Below, in pieces: positions 9,588 through 19,132 of a stretch of DNA of 64,000 bases. The position numbers and the translations under genes are program-made. Source of the DNA: Nitrososphaerota archaeon (lineage in GTDB: Archaea > Thermoproteota > Nitrososphaeria > Nitrososphaerales > Gagatemarchaeaceae); NCBI GenBank assembly GCA_016200045.1, contig JACQFN010000002.1, positions 186,001 through 250,000 on the forward strand, written 5' to 3'. How positions within the stretch are numbered: the first letter of the stretch is position 1; each line of letters opens with the position of its first letter. A model generated the notes under the pieces. It had not been told where the DNA came from and did no database searches. It saw only the letters and a list, made by a program, of their open reading frames with translations.

Positions 9588-9598
9588 GAATTTAAGGG
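9588..9598 (-). promoter_or_regulatory. TATA element for GT-C gene 7365-9560
   Basis: Minus strand reads CCCTTAAATTC, centred about 33 nt before the ATG at 9560, implying a leader of a few nt. Confidence 0.5.
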
Positions 9599-9709
9599 CT
9601 TGGCCCCGATTGGAAGGGTATACACATGATGACTTCCCATGTAAGGGATCGACAGCTTGTCAAATGCCACGAGGCTCACGAACCAACAACCTCTCCCGGC
9701 TGGGTTGCG

Positions 9710-10945
9710 CTATTCAATCAACGCCTTGTAAAGGGAAAGAATGCGCCGAATCCGTTCTTCAATATCGAATCTCCTCTCCGCTACCGACCTCCCTTTGGCG
9801 CCCATGTCTCGGGCCCGTTGCTCGTTTTCTAGGAGCCACAGTATCCTCTCTGCAATGGCGCCAGGATCTTTGGGAGGAATCGTGAATCCGGTCACGCCGT
9901 CGGCCACCTGGTCGACGATCCCTCCGACATTGGAAGCGACAACAGGCTTCCCACACGCCATCGCCTCTGTCACTGTGAGTCCGAAGACTTCCTGCACCGA
10001 TGGGACTACCACTATGTCACTCGCTGAGTAGTAAAGGGGAACCAACTCCTGAGCTATCCGCCCGGTGAAAATCACTCTGTCCCGAACCCCCAAAGTTGCA
10101 ACAAGCCCCTCGTGAAAATCCCGTAGAGGTCCATCACCTCCAATCACGAAAACGACGTCTTTCGCCTTGGCGACTACCATAGGGATAGCCCGAATCAGAT
10201 ACTCGAGCCCATACTTCGGCTCATGATGTCGCAAGGAGAAGACCATGCGAGGGCTTTCAATTCCCAGTTTCGACTTGGCGTCCTGAACACCTAACGACGG
10301 ACTGAATCTGCGCAGGTCGACTCCGTTGGGGATTAGCCGAACCTTTTCGCGGTCGGAGACGATTCTCAGAACCTCTTCGTAGGCGGCGTTGCTCGCGGTC
10401 AAGATGGCATCTGCCCCCCGCAGGACTTCCCTCGTAATCGCGTCTACCCTCCTGTCCAACCTCGCTCCGTACCCGATGGAAGGGTCAGAAATGATGTCAT
10501 ACCCGTGAACTGTGACCACCAACCGTGCCTTGACGTGGTTTCTTGCAAGCGTCGCCACGAGCCCCTCGGGATAAGCGAAGTGGGCGTGGATAATCTGCGC
10601 CCTAGTCTCAATTAATACGGAACTGGCAGTAGCCGCGTAGAGACTCTCCCAGTAGAGTCGGGCTGGGTTTCTAAGTAGAGAAAAGGCAGGGTAGGTATGT
10701 GCATTTTCCACCATTGCCCTCATGGCAATACTCTGCACCCTTCTTCCTAGACTATGGAAGGTCATGCCGAAGGACTTCGTGGTGGGTTCAAAGGTTGGGC
10801 TTACTACGTGGACGTCCATCCCTCCGAGCGAGAGTCGATAGATTTCATCGAAAATGAACGAGACCTGCACATGGTCCGGAGACTTGCCTACTGCTCCCGA
10901 TACAACGACCACCGACACTCCCTTGGTGCTTCTCATATGATTCAT
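9710..10945 (-). CDS. Glycosyltransferase family 4
   Basis: A GT-B glycosyltransferase of 411 residues from the chosen ATG (10945). An ATG at 10936 gives the more typical N-terminus MRSTKGVSVVVVSG, and the frame extends back to 11020, where it overlaps the aminotransferase gene. The acceptor domain includes FAYPEGLVATLAR and VVTVHGYDI. The donor domain has HEPKYGLEYLIRA, VIGGDGPLR and the E-x7-E motif in QEVFGLTVTEAMACG, followed by KPVVASNVGGI. Family members transfer sugars from nucleotide donors with retention at the cytoplasmic membrane face. It is the last gene of the run gmd - aminotransferase - GT4, so a GDP-deoxyhexose derivative is a reasonable donor guess. Confidence 0.88.
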   Translation of the reverse strand: MNHMRSTKGVSVVVVSGAVGKSPDHVQVSFIFDEIYRLSLGGMDVHVVSPTFEPTTKSFGMTFHSLGRRVQSIAMRAMVENAHTYPAFSLLRNPARLYWESLYAATASSVLIETRAQIIHAHFAYPEGLVATLARNHVKARLVVTVHGYDIISDPSIGYGARLDRRVDAITREVLRGADAILTASNAAYEEVLRIVSDREKVRLIPNGVDLRRFSPSLGVQDAKSKLGIESPRMVFSLRHHEPKYGLEYLIRAIPMVVAKAKDVVFVIGGDGPLRDFHEGLVATLGVRDRVIFTGRIAQELVPLYYSASDIVVVPSVQEVFGLTVTEAMACGKPVVASNVGGIVDQVADGVTGFTIPPKDPGAIAERILWLLENEQRARDMGAKGRSVAERRFDIEERIRRILSLYKALIE

Positions 10946-11006
10946 TTCTGCTCTGGAGCCGTTGCGGGGAATCTTCGAGGCAAGGTACGCCTGAGACCCC
11001 CTCGTC

Positions 11007-12122
11007 TCAACCCTTTGCAAGCAGAATGATTTCGCGGGACACCTTGCCGACCGATGCCGAATCCAGTTTCGCGCCGCTAGGGAGGTTCATGCCCCTCTCT
11101 GACAGGTACCTTGCAATGGTCGTCCTGCCGTGTGAGAATTTTCGATACGGGGGCATGGTTTCAATCGGGTAGAAGAATCGCCGAGTCTCGATTCCGCGCT
11201 CGGCCAGTCCGGCGACCAGGGCGTCCCTCCCAATTCCGAAGGTCTTCGACTCTACGAGGACGGAATACATCCAGTAGACGCATGAAGCCCAAGGCATCTC
11301 TGGATGCAAGGATAGTCCCTTGACCCTCTCAAGTCGAGACCTATACCACGAGGCGACCCTTCGCTTTCGTTTCAGGAGTCCCTTGATCTTCGCAAGCTGA
11401 GCCATACCAAGGGCTGCCTGTAGATTGGTCATCCGGTAGTTGAACCCCACCTCCTCATGCCAGTACGCCTTGGCAGGGCTGACCCCATGGTCCCGCAGGA
11501 CCTTCATTTTGGCAGCGAGGTCCCTGTCCGACGTGAGACACATTCCACCTTCGCCCGTCGTTATGATCTTGTTGCCGTAGAATGAGAAGCAACTGATGTC
11601 GCCGAAGCAGCCTACCTTCCTCCCCTTGTATTCCGCCCCGTGCGCCTCCGCGCAGTCCTCTACCACCTTCAGCCTGTGGTCTCTGGCAACTCGCAGAATC
11701 GCTTTCATGTCGCAAGGGTGGCCATACAGATGAACCGGGATCATTGCCTTCGTTCGATTGTCAATGAGCGATTCTAGCTTTGACGGATCCATGCACCAAT
11801 ACTGGGGGTGGGAGTCAACGAAGACGGGTTCAGCCCCAAGATACAACACGGCGTTGGCTGTGGCAGCGAAAGTCAAAGATGGAACCAGCACCTTGTCCCC
11901 CTTTCCTATACCCAGGGCTCTCAGGGCAAGGTGGAGGGAGGTAGTGCCGCTCGACGTCGCTACTCCGTGCCTTGCCCCGATGTAGTCAGCGAAGCCTTCT
12001 TCGAAGGCTCCGATGAAAGGCCCCTTGGAGCTGACCCAGCCGCTCCTGACGGCCTCTTGGACGTTCTTCAGTTCCTCTCGTCCTATGTCGGGCTCTGCCA
12101 CGGGGATGCTGAAAGGCGACAC
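11007..12122 (-). CDS. DegT/DnrJ/EryC1/StrS sugar aminotransferase (GDP-perosamine synthase-like)
   Basis: A PLP-dependent aminotransferase acting on nucleotide keto-sugars. The N-terminal IPVAEPDIGREEL, SGTTSLHLALRALG, EDCAEAHGAEYKG and FSFYGNKIITTGEGG (the Lys binds PLP) are all classic for the family. The next-door gene is GDP-mannose 4,6-dehydratase, whose product (GDP-4-keto-6-deoxymannose) is the substrate of perosamine synthase. GDP-perosamine is therefore the likeliest product, by inference. The frame extends back to 12218 inside gmd. The GTG at 12122, 2 nt after the gmd TAG and preceded by a GAGG stretch, gives a normal 371-residue protein and is preferred. Confidence 0.88.
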   Translation of the reverse strand: MSPFSIPVAEPDIGREELKNVQEAVRSGWVSSKGPFIGAFEEGFADYIGARHGVATSSGTTSLHLALRALGIGKGDKVLVPSLTFAATANAVLYLGAEPVFVDSHPQYWCMDPSKLESLIDNRTKAMIPVHLYGHPCDMKAILRVARDHRLKVVEDCAEAHGAEYKGRKVGCFGDISCFSFYGNKIITTGEGGMCLTSDRDLAAKMKVLRDHGVSPAKAYWHEEVGFNYRMTNLQAALGMAQLAKIKGLLKRKRRVASWYRSRLERVKGLSLHPEMPWASCVYWMYSVLVESKTFGIGRDALVAGLAERGIETRRFFYPIETMPPYRKFSHGRTTIARYLSERGMNLPSGAKLDSASVGKVSREIILLAKG

Positions 12123-12124
12123 GC

Positions 12125-13204
12125 CTACATCCTCAGAGTTCGGGTGAGTATCCTGCTCTCGCTGGGGTAATTGGGTGCATCCCAAGGGAACCTCTCCCCC
12201 TTCTTCCAGCGTCTCCACCTGTCGACTTCCGTCTTTACCATCAAGGAGACCAGGTCATCGAAAACGACCTTCGGTGCCCATCCCAAGGCCTTCTTGGCCT
12301 TCGAGGGGTTGCCCGTCAATGTGGGGACGTCTAGTGGCCTGAAGAATCTCTTATCTACGCTGACATGCTTGCGCCAGTCTAGCCCGACTACTTCGAAGGC
12401 CTTCTCGACGAACTCCCCTACGGTGTGCGATTTCCCGGTGGCCACGATGTAGTCTCCTGGCTTACGGCTTTGGAGCATCCGCCACATGGCCTCCACATAC
12501 TCTGGCGCATAGCCCCAGTCACGACTTGCCTCCAAGTTCCCCAGACGGAGTTTCTTGCTGATTCTGAGCGATATCTTCGCCACTTCGTTGGTGATCTTCC
12601 GGGTGACGAATTCAAGCCCGCGCAGTGGCGACTCGTGATTGAAGAGTATCCCATTCACGGCGAAAAAGTTGTAGGCCTCGCGATAGGTCTTGGTCAGCCA
12701 GTATCCGTACAGCTTTGCGCTCGCATACGGGCTCATCGGGTGGAAGGGGTCGGTCTCCTTCAGGGGTCTGCCGAGTGTAGAACCTGCGTCTCCGAACATC
12801 TCGCTCGTCGCCGCAAAATAGAACCTGGCATCAGGGCAATGCTGTCGTATCGCCTCGAGAATCCTGGTGGTCGCAAGGCCCGTAGCATCCCCCGTTGCGA
12901 CAGGAGTCTCGAAACTTGCTTCGACGAAACTCTGCGCAGCCAGATGGTAGATTTCATCGGGTTCCGATACCTCAAGGGCCTCCCCTAGAGAACCGAAGTC
13001 CCCAAGGTCCGCGGGGATCAGGTGCACCTTTCCGAAGACCCCCTGGTCCTGCAATCTCCATAGATTTGGGGTGCTGAGCCTCCGGTAGGTGCCGTACACA
13101 GAGTAACCCTTCCCAGTGAGCAGTTTTGCGAGATAAGCCCCGTCCTGCCCAGTGATTCCGGTTATCAGAGCAGACTTCAAGCCGGTCCCAGCCCCTGAAG
13201 CCAA
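12125..13204 (-). CDS. gmd: GDP-mannose 4,6-dehydratase
   Basis: A short-chain dehydrogenase/reductase of the extended class, 359 residues. The N-terminal ITGITGQDGAYLAKLL is the NAD(P)-binding glycine motif. HLAAQSFVEASFE, the catalytic Thr/Ser region AATSEMFGDA, SPYASAKLYGYW (Tyr-x3-Lys), NHESPLRG and RDWGYAPEYVEAMW are hallmark Gmd segments. It converts GDP-mannose to GDP-4-keto-6-deoxymannose. The start is TTG at 13204, and a second TTG at 13180 is equally plausible. It is followed after 2 nt by the aminotransferase, so the two steps are translationally close. Confidence 0.95.
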   Translation of the reverse strand: MASGAGTGLKSALITGITGQDGAYLAKLLTGKGYSVYGTYRRLSTPNLWRLQDQGVFGKVHLIPADLGDFGSLGEALEVSEPDEIYHLAAQSFVEASFETPVATGDATGLATTRILEAIRQHCPDARFYFAATSEMFGDAGSTLGRPLKETDPFHPMSPYASAKLYGYWLTKTYREAYNFFAVNGILFNHESPLRGLEFVTRKITNEVAKISLRISKKLRLGNLEASRDWGYAPEYVEAMWRMLQSRKPGDYIVATGKSHTVGEFVEKAFEVVGLDWRKHVSVDKRFFRPLDVPTLTGNPSKAKKALGWAPKVVFDDLVSLMVKTEVDRWRRWKKGERFPWDAPNYPSESRILTRTLRM

Positions 13205-13523
13205 TGTTTTGAAACTCTCGCAGCAATGGTTGAGGTTGAGATGCTCTCAATCACCTCGTCTGCTTCAAAGGACACATTGTGATCCAACGGTTTTCCCGAT
13301 AGTTCGCCCGAAGACGCAAGTCGATTTCATCCCGCGAGCAGTATTGTCTGCAATCTGGCCAGCAAAGTCTGGATTCTACTCGACGTCAGGTCTTCCTCAA
13401 CCGAACACCTGTGGCCCTGCTATAAGGACTACGCTCTTGCAGATCCGGGTTCTTTAGAGTCTGCGCCTGATTGACAATAGTCAAGATGCAAGTAGAATTT
13501 CGGTTCATGGAAAGGTCGCGACG
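13205..13523. other. Gap without an intact gene
   Basis: No open frame here resembles a known protein. Short open stretches exist on both strands (for example a minus-strand stretch just before gmd), but none has a start, motif or neighbour that supports a gene. It may hold a decayed coding remnant and the gmd promoter; I see no clear TATA element. Confidence 0.3.
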
Positions 13524-14308
13524 CTATTCAGGAGAGTAAATGTAGCATTGGTGGGGTAAGGTCGGAACAATCTCGAAAGGAGTAAGGACTCCTCGCCCCT
13601 TCTTGTTGAATTCGCTTATCGCCTTCAGTTCTCCTCGATTCGGGCTTCCATCAAAGTCCCAGATGTTATCGAAATAGAACAGGGAGCCAGAAGGCAGGAT
13701 AGGCAGCAGCCACTCTAACACTGTCTTGGTCGAGCTGTAGTAATCTGCATCCATAGTCACGATGTCGGGGGGAGTCTGGGAAAGACGCTCTCTGAGGTCG
13801 GGAGTCAATATCTGCTCATAAAAACCCTTGACGAACCGGAAGTTGCCTGAATCAGGGTTCATTCTGTGCTTCCTGATTACCCGCTTAATCTCATCAATTG
13901 TGTGAGCAAACTGACCTCCCGACCACTTGGCGTTATCGTCTTCTATCCCTTTCTTCTCTGGTAGTCCCTCGAAGCTGTCGAACAAGAATATCTTAAAGTT
14001 GGTGAGATTCAAATGCTCATCATCACAGAAGGACCTCAGCGCCTCCAAGTATCTTGACAGGGTAAACCCCAGCCGACACCAAATTCGTAATACGAAACGG
14101 ATTGCCTCGCCACCCAATTAAGGTCGTGGCTCTCTCTGTTGAGCCTTTCCAAGGCAGCGTAATAGAAGGAACGGAGACGCCAAGCCTGCGAAAGGCCGAG
14201 TCTGTGAATGAGGGTCTCTGCTCTCTTTCCACCGAGAAGATGTCTCAAGAGCCTGATAGAAGTTGATTCTGTATTGCTCTCAATAGGTGGTTCAGGAACA
14301 GGTGGCAT
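13524..14308 (-). pseudogene. TylF/MycF-type SAM-dependent O-methyltransferase, frameshifted
   Basis: Two overlapping minus-strand frames give one protein. The first runs from ATG 14308 through RQSVSYYEFGVGWG, the SAM-binding glycine motif; the second continues FTLSRYLEALRSFC, LFDSFEGLPEK, DIVTMDADYYSSTK and FYFDNIWDFDG to the stop at 13524. Joined, they give about 260 residues, the size of TylF-like sugar O-methyltransferases. The switch lies at the short AAACCCC tract 14064-14070, where one base appears to be missing. Either the gene is a fresh pseudogene or the consensus has a homopolymer error. A partial downstream-frame product would lack the SAM motif. The context fits methylation of a sugar on the surface glycan. 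Confidence 0.7.
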
Positions 14309-14528
14309 TGGGCTTCATGTTCGTCGTCGGGCTTCCGTCAGCGTCTTCATGATTTATCCGTTCTGTGAGGCGTTCTGCATCGGGGTTTCCGCTTGTCGTC
14401 ACCCTTAACCATGATCTCCGCGGTTTCGGCAGGAGTCTCTCCGTCCGGACCTTCATGGTCCGTTGTTGGTATGGAATATCTGCACATTCCTCAGAGAGGG
14501 CGTTTTGACTCTCTGCATCGTCCTCGTT

Positions 14529-16142
14529 TCAGGACACATTGTAATGTCGATATAGCCTATACACTGATTCTTTCTGGAGCAGGTTAAGATTTGAGTATGG
14601 CCTGCGACTATACAGCAGGGCGAACGAGGTATCAAGATCGAACCCGTGATGTAATAGCCATCCTAGTACGATTGTCGGAGCCCGCCCTCTTCCAAGTCTG
14701 CAATGAACATACACGCTTCCACTCCTGAGCAGGTCGTCCATTAGTAGGACAATAGACTGGAACGCATCGACATCTGGCGCTCTGTCATCTAACAGGGGCA
14801 CACAATGCACTTTGATTCCGTCGAGATCGCTGCCATCTGGATTGGTTCTTGGTTTCTCACGGTCCTCCCGAAGGTCTATGACGTGCTGTACACCCAACCT
14901 TCGCAGACGCTGACCCGATAGCGCAGGTCCGAATGCTACGGGGCCGATTCGGGTTACGTCATTCTTGTTCGCGCCAAATTCCCAGAGAGATAACGCCTCC
15001 CTAACCAGAGAACCCAAGCCTACTTCTTGGGCATCTGCGAGTGCTGGAATGCCCCGGTTGAAGACCCGTGGTATTGAAGTGGTAATCCTTTTCACTTGAT
15101 ACGCGTTTCTCTTTCGCAATGAATCCATCAAGAGATAGAGAGTTTGAGTTCGCACCAATACCTTGGTCCTCACCGGACCGGTCGGTGATGCCGATTTGTT
15201 CTCGTAATTCCTCAGCAACAGTCTGGGGAAGTCAACGCCTGAAACCGTCGCCAAGGGAAGAGTGCCCCAGAACCTAGGGTTCAATTCCATGAAGTAGAGT
15301 CGTCCGTCTTGAGTCATCTTGAACTCCACCATGGCAGGTCCTCTCCATCCAAGAGATTTCAGCAGTCGAAGTCCATGCCTGAAAGCTTCAGGGTGCAGAT
15401 AGGTTTCCGCAATCAAGCTCGGCCCGCCGTCTCTGTAAGCTTCAAGGATTCTTCGATGCCCGAAGTAGCTAATCAATTGACCATATCGATTGAAAATGTA
15501 AGAGACACCAAGCCCTATTCCACTCATGTAACTTTGGAATATCACAGGGCCGTGGCGAACAAGCCGGCTGAACGCGTGTTTAATCTCTTCTTGCGAAACC
15601 GTCCTTCTTGCAACGAAGTAGCGTTCGCGCGGGCCAGGGTCAACGTCGACTTCTCTGGAGACTTTCATGATGAATGGAAAGCCTAATTTGCCTTCAATAT
15701 CGGAAATGGAAGGTGCTTCATCGAGCACGACCGTGGGAGGTGTTGGAATTAGGTTCTCGTTCGCAAGACCTAGAATCCTGATTTTACTTGTGGCGCTAGC
15801 AAGAATATCGTTAGGCGGAATAGGGATTAGAACCCCCCGTTCCTCAAGCCGACTCGCAATCCTTGAGACCTGGAGCTGTGTCTTTTCCATTGATGGGATT
15901 ATCCATCTGTAGTTCGTACCAATGCGCGTGATAAAATCCAGGAAGTCTTTGGACGCATACGATGGATCTGGGTATAACACGGCTCTGCCCTTGTACGCCT
16001 TCAAAGAAGTGTACAGGCTCCGCGTGCCATATGCGAATCCCAGCTTGACTTGATAGCCGCCCGCTGACAGGGAGTGAGCTACGTGACGGGCATAGGTAGC
16101 ATCTCCGCAATCAAGCACAAGGACCTGCTCTGAGCTTCTCAA
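14529..16142 (-). CDS. ATP-grasp ligase fused to a C-terminal CX5R (dual-specificity-type) phosphatase domain
   Basis: A 537-residue protein. Residues about 1-115 form a pre-ATP-grasp Rossmann-like part. Residues 116-310 are an ATP-grasp domain with LGFPFIMKVSREVD (ATP-binding Lys) and the Mg-binding segment FMELNPRFWGTLPLA (284-298), as in carboxylate-amine ligases. After a linker, residues about 400-537 look like a cysteine phosphatase: VIDLREDRE, general-acid loop LLDDRAPD (450-457) and the signature HCRLGRGRAP (480-489), i.e. Cys-x5-Arg. Both active sites appear intact. Start TTG at 16142 with a TATA element 29 nt upstream. It lies among glycosyltransferases, so a role in adding an amino-acid-like group to a glycan or carrier, or in controlling assembly by phosphate removal, is possible but unproven. 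Confidence 0.8.
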   Translation of the reverse strand: MRSSEQVLVLDCGDATYARHVAHSLSAGGYQVKLGFAYGTRSLYTSLKAYKGRAVLYPDPSYASKDFLDFITRIGTNYRWIIPSMEKTQLQVSRIASRLEERGVLIPIPPNDILASATSKIRILGLANENLIPTPPTVVLDEAPSISDIEGKLGFPFIMKVSREVDVDPGPRERYFVARRTVSQEEIKHAFSRLVRHGPVIFQSYMSGIGLGVSYIFNRYGQLISYFGHRRILEAYRDGGPSLIAETYLHPEAFRHGLRLLKSLGWRGPAMVEFKMTQDGRLYFMELNPRFWGTLPLATVSGVDFPRLLLRNYENKSASPTGPVRTKVLVRTQTLYLLMDSLRKRNAYQVKRITTSIPRVFNRGIPALADAQEVGLGSLVREALSLWEFGANKNDVTRIGPVAFGPALSGQRLRRLGVQHVIDLREDREKPRTNPDGSDLDGIKVHCVPLLDDRAPDVDAFQSIVLLMDDLLRSGSVYVHCRLGRGRAPTIVLGWLLHHGFDLDTSFALLYSRRPYSNLNLLQKESVYRLYRHYNVS

Positions 16143-16167
16143 AACACACGATCACAAACATTAGTCC

Positions 16168-16175
16168 CCTTAACT
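16168..16175 (-). promoter_or_regulatory. TATA-like element for the ATP-grasp/phosphatase gene
   Basis: Minus strand reads AGTTAAGG, centred about 29 nt before the TTG start at 16142; it supports the TTG and a near-leaderless transcript. Confidence 0.4.
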
Positions 16176-16223
16176 GAGTTGCCCAGGTACGAAAGCAGAT
16201 TCTCATCCGCAGCATCCCAAGTA

Positions 16224-17408
16224 TCACCTGGAGGCATCAAGCATCTCCGAATATGTTCTCAGATATGCGTCAGTGACCTTGTCCCATGTGAACCTGGTAT
16301 TTACCCGCTCCGCTCCCCGGTCGGAGAGACTTCGCCTCAGCGATCGGTCCTCCAGCAATGACACAATTGCGTCAGAAATCTGTATCTCCGCACCTGGATC
16401 GACGAGAATCCCGCTGTCTCCTACAATCTCCGATATCGTATCAAGCCTCGTGGCAACTATAGGACAGCCGCAAGCCATAGCTTCGAGGCAGACCAGTGGA
16501 TATCCATCGTTGAGGGAAGGGAATGCGAAGACGTCTGCCGCCGTATAGTAGGAAGGCAGCTGGCTCTCCTCCAGGAATCCCTCGAATACCACATGGTCAC
16601 CGATCCCGAGGCTTCTGGCGGCGTTTCTCAGTTGGGTGCCATGAGCCTCGCCGACCTGTCCTACGAGTACCAGCTTGGCGTCTTTCCTGGCCTGCAGAAT
16701 CTTCTTCATCGCCCTGAAGAGGTGGATGATCCCCTTTCGTGGATTCGGTGACCCGACGTAGAGAATCATGTCATCACCGAACCGCGCCTTAACCTTGCTC
16801 GCGTCGATTCCGTTGTTGAAGACTTTCGGGTCGATTCCCTCGTAGACGAGCCGGATTTTCTGCCGAGGCACTTCGAAGAAACCCGTGAGATCACGAAACC
16901 CCTTTGACCCTTCTGGCACACCCGCGAGGATGATATCCGATCTGTCGTAGAGGTTCTTCAACAACATATTCATCTCGGGAAGCCATAGAAAGTCACTCCT
17001 AGACTGGGGCAGGTCCAAGTGGGGAAAGTACGAGGCCAATGGGGGGAGGCCCTTCCTGTAAAGAGGCAGCGGCAGCAGAGAGGCGGCGAAGACTTGGACG
17101 ATATCTGAATTGGCTATCTCCCGGCGGCGGTTTATCAGGGCTGAAGTTGAAAATGAAACTAAGTTAATTGCTAACGACCCTGTATGGGGTACGGTCATCA
17201 AGCTCGGAACGGGGAGAATTCTTGCCCCTGCCGGAGTCATTCCCTCCACAATCTGTCCAAGAGCACGAGAGGTGACTATGCTGACCTCGACCCCCTTCCC
17301 TTGGAGTGAATTTGCGATTCCTTCAGCCAGTCTCTCAATTCCCGCGCTTAGACCTCGCCCAGGAAATGGGTAAGCGTAGGTAATCATGCATACCGAAAGA
17401 TCCGACAC
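16224..17408 (-). CDS. Glycosyltransferase family 4
   Basis: A 394-residue GT-B enzyme. The acceptor domain starts SVCMITYAYPFPGRG. The donor domain includes LYVGSPNPRKGIIHL, KLVLVGQVGE, HVVFEGFLEESQLPSYY and SLNDGYPLVCLEAMACG (a D in place of the first Glu of the E-x7-E motif), followed by CPIVATRLDTISEIVG. These are typical of PimA/WcaL-like retaining transferases. The start is GTG at 17408 with an AT-rich element (17436-17443) about 30 nt upstream. It is divergent from the flippase gene 17538-19115 and 81 nt upstream of the ATP-grasp/phosphatase gene. Sugar donor unknown. Confidence 0.87.
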   Translation of the reverse strand: MSDLSVCMITYAYPFPGRGLSAGIERLAEGIANSLQGKGVEVSIVTSRALGQIVEGMTPAGARILPVPSLMTVPHTGSLAINLVSFSTSALINRRREIANSDIVQVFAASLLPLPLYRKGLPPLASYFPHLDLPQSRSDFLWLPEMNMLLKNLYDRSDIILAGVPEGSKGFRDLTGFFEVPRQKIRLVYEGIDPKVFNNGIDASKVKARFGDDMILYVGSPNPRKGIIHLFRAMKKILQARKDAKLVLVGQVGEAHGTQLRNAARSLGIGDHVVFEGFLEESQLPSYYTAADVFAFPSLNDGYPLVCLEAMACGCPIVATRLDTISEIVGDSGILVDPGAEIQISDAIVSLLEDRSLRRSLSDRGAERVNTRFTWDKVTDAYLRTYSEMLDASR

Positions 17409-17537
17409 GGCGTTTGACCGCTCCCAGAAACCTCGCTTTTAGGCTTCGTATCGACTCGCATGTCGAGCGAGGTGAGGAGTGGGAACGACTGTCCTATCTA
17501 GACATATCAACCCCCGCTCAGGTGGAAGAGCGCTTCG

Positions 17538-19115
17538 ATGACGCTGGAGATAGCCAGGAGGTCAGTGCGGGGAAGCCTAATTCTCTTCGTTTCGAACCTT
17601 TCCGCGACCCTAGTCTCATTTGTTACATGGATTGTGGTGGCGACCTTGCTTGGACCAACGGGCTATGGAACCTTGAACTTGGTCTTGTTAATCCCGGGAC
17701 TCCTTCAACTCTTCATCGGGTTCGGGGCGATTTCCGCGGTGATAAGATACTCTGCGTACTATTCATCCTTAGGCAGGGAGGATGAAGCCAAGAGGTTCAC
17801 CACAAATGTGATCATTTTCTTGGGTTCGACAGGAACGATTCTGACACTGTTCTGCTTCCTTTCCGCAGGAACCTTGTCGGCCATCCTAATCCAGAGACCC
17901 TTACTCGCTCCCTACGTCCAACTCGCCTCGCTGTCGATACTCGGAACCGCGGCGTTGCAGACAGCAACAGCCGCGGCAATAGGATGGGATTGGATGACAC
18001 TTTCCGGATTTACGACGATCACGCATGCACTGGTGAAGCTTGCGGTTTCGCCCGCAGTCATACTTCTCGGCTTCGGCGTGACGGGGGCTCTGATCGGGCA
18101 CTTAACCTCTCTCTTTATCGCTGGATCAACGGGAGTTGGAATACTCTATTTCAGGAGGCTACGAGGGTTCGGAGACCTTGGCAAGTTCTTCTCCGATGTC
18201 AAAGAGATGGTTTCCTATGGTGTACCAGTCTACGTTGGCGGCGTCATGAATGGGCTCTCTGCCTACTTTGTACTCGTAATTCTTGCAGCCATCGCAAGCA
18301 ACACAGTGAACGGCTATTACTACGTCGCGTTCGTATTGACTTCTCCTGCCACAATACTGGCCACAGCCATGGTGAATGCTCTCTTCCCGGCTTTCGCGGC
18401 AATTGACGGCGTGAAGGCCGACGTCAACCAGGCCTTCAGACTCGCATACAAGTTCGTGGCACTTGTTCTCACGCCCTTGATAGTGTTCATGATGGTCAGT
18501 GCGGGGCCGTTGATCAAGGTCATCTATCACGGCTCATTCGATGGAAGTATCCCCTATCTCCAGTTGCTCGCATTCGCATATCTCCCGATCGCCTTTGGAT
18601 ACACAGTGCATCCTGCTTTCTTCAACGGACTCGGGAAGACCAAGCTGACGTTCCTCCTTTACCTTACAGCATCGGCAACTCTCGTTATTGCAGCACCCCT
18701 CCTTGCGCTCGAGTACAATCTTGGGGTGAACGGTCTAATCTACGCAAACTTCCTTTCCGACCTAGTGGCCTGGGCCGCGGGTACGTTACTGGCCTCCAAG
18801 TTCCTGCATGCCAACCTTGATGTTCGGTCTGCAGGTGCGATCCTGGGCATCTCTGCATTGTCTGGATTGGCAACCTACGCGGTCTCACCAAGTGGCCCGG
18901 CGGCAGTGGCGGTAATAGTGAACGCAGTCGTCTTCTTCGGCACTTATCTGACACTTGCGCCGTTATTCAAGGCGATCAACAAAGGAGACCTTGATCTCCT
19001 TGAGCAGACCCTTCGCGAACCTGCCCTTGTCGGAAAGATAGTCTCTCCAGTTCTCCGATACGAGAAGTTCTTGGTAGGGCTACGCGAACGTCCAAAAGGC
19101 CCGCAAACGATCTAG
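17538..19115 (+). CDS. Wzx-type polysaccharide/oligosaccharide flippase (MVF/MOP superfamily)
   Basis: A 525-residue integral membrane protein with about 12-14 hydrophobic helices. The N-terminal pattern (basic start, then a helix with VSNLSATLVSFV and LLGPTGYGTLNLV) is the standard polysaccharide biosynthesis C / Wzx signature. Family members flip lipid-linked oligosaccharides across the membrane. It is the only plus-strand gene of the glycan locus. It ends 17 nt before a strong hairpin shared with the converging surface-protein gene. Its cargo is probably the glycan built by the neighbouring transferases. Confidence 0.87.
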   Translation: MTLEIARRSVRGSLILFVSNLSATLVSFVTWIVVATLLGPTGYGTLNLVLLIPGLLQLFIGFGAISAVIRYSAYYSSLGREDEAKRFTTNVIIFLGSTGTILTLFCFLSAGTLSAILIQRPLLAPYVQLASLSILGTAALQTATAAAIGWDWMTLSGFTTITHALVKLAVSPAVILLGFGVTGALIGHLTSLFIAGSTGVGILYFRRLRGFGDLGKFFSDVKEMVSYGVPVYVGGVMNGLSAYFVLVILAAIASNTVNGYYYVAFVLTSPATILATAMVNALFPAFAAIDGVKADVNQAFRLAYKFVALVLTPLIVFMMVSAGPLIKVIYHGSFDGSIPYLQLLAFAYLPIAFGYTVHPAFFNGLGKTKLTFLLYLTASATLVIAAPLLALEYNLGVNGLIYANFLSDLVAWAAGTLLASKFLHANLDVRSAGAILGISALSGLATYAVSPSGPAAVAVIVNAVVFFGTYLTLAPLFKAINKGDLDLLEQTLREPALVGKIVSPVLRYEKFLVGLRERPKGPQTI

Positions 19116-19132
19116 AGTCTCCTTAGGGCGGA

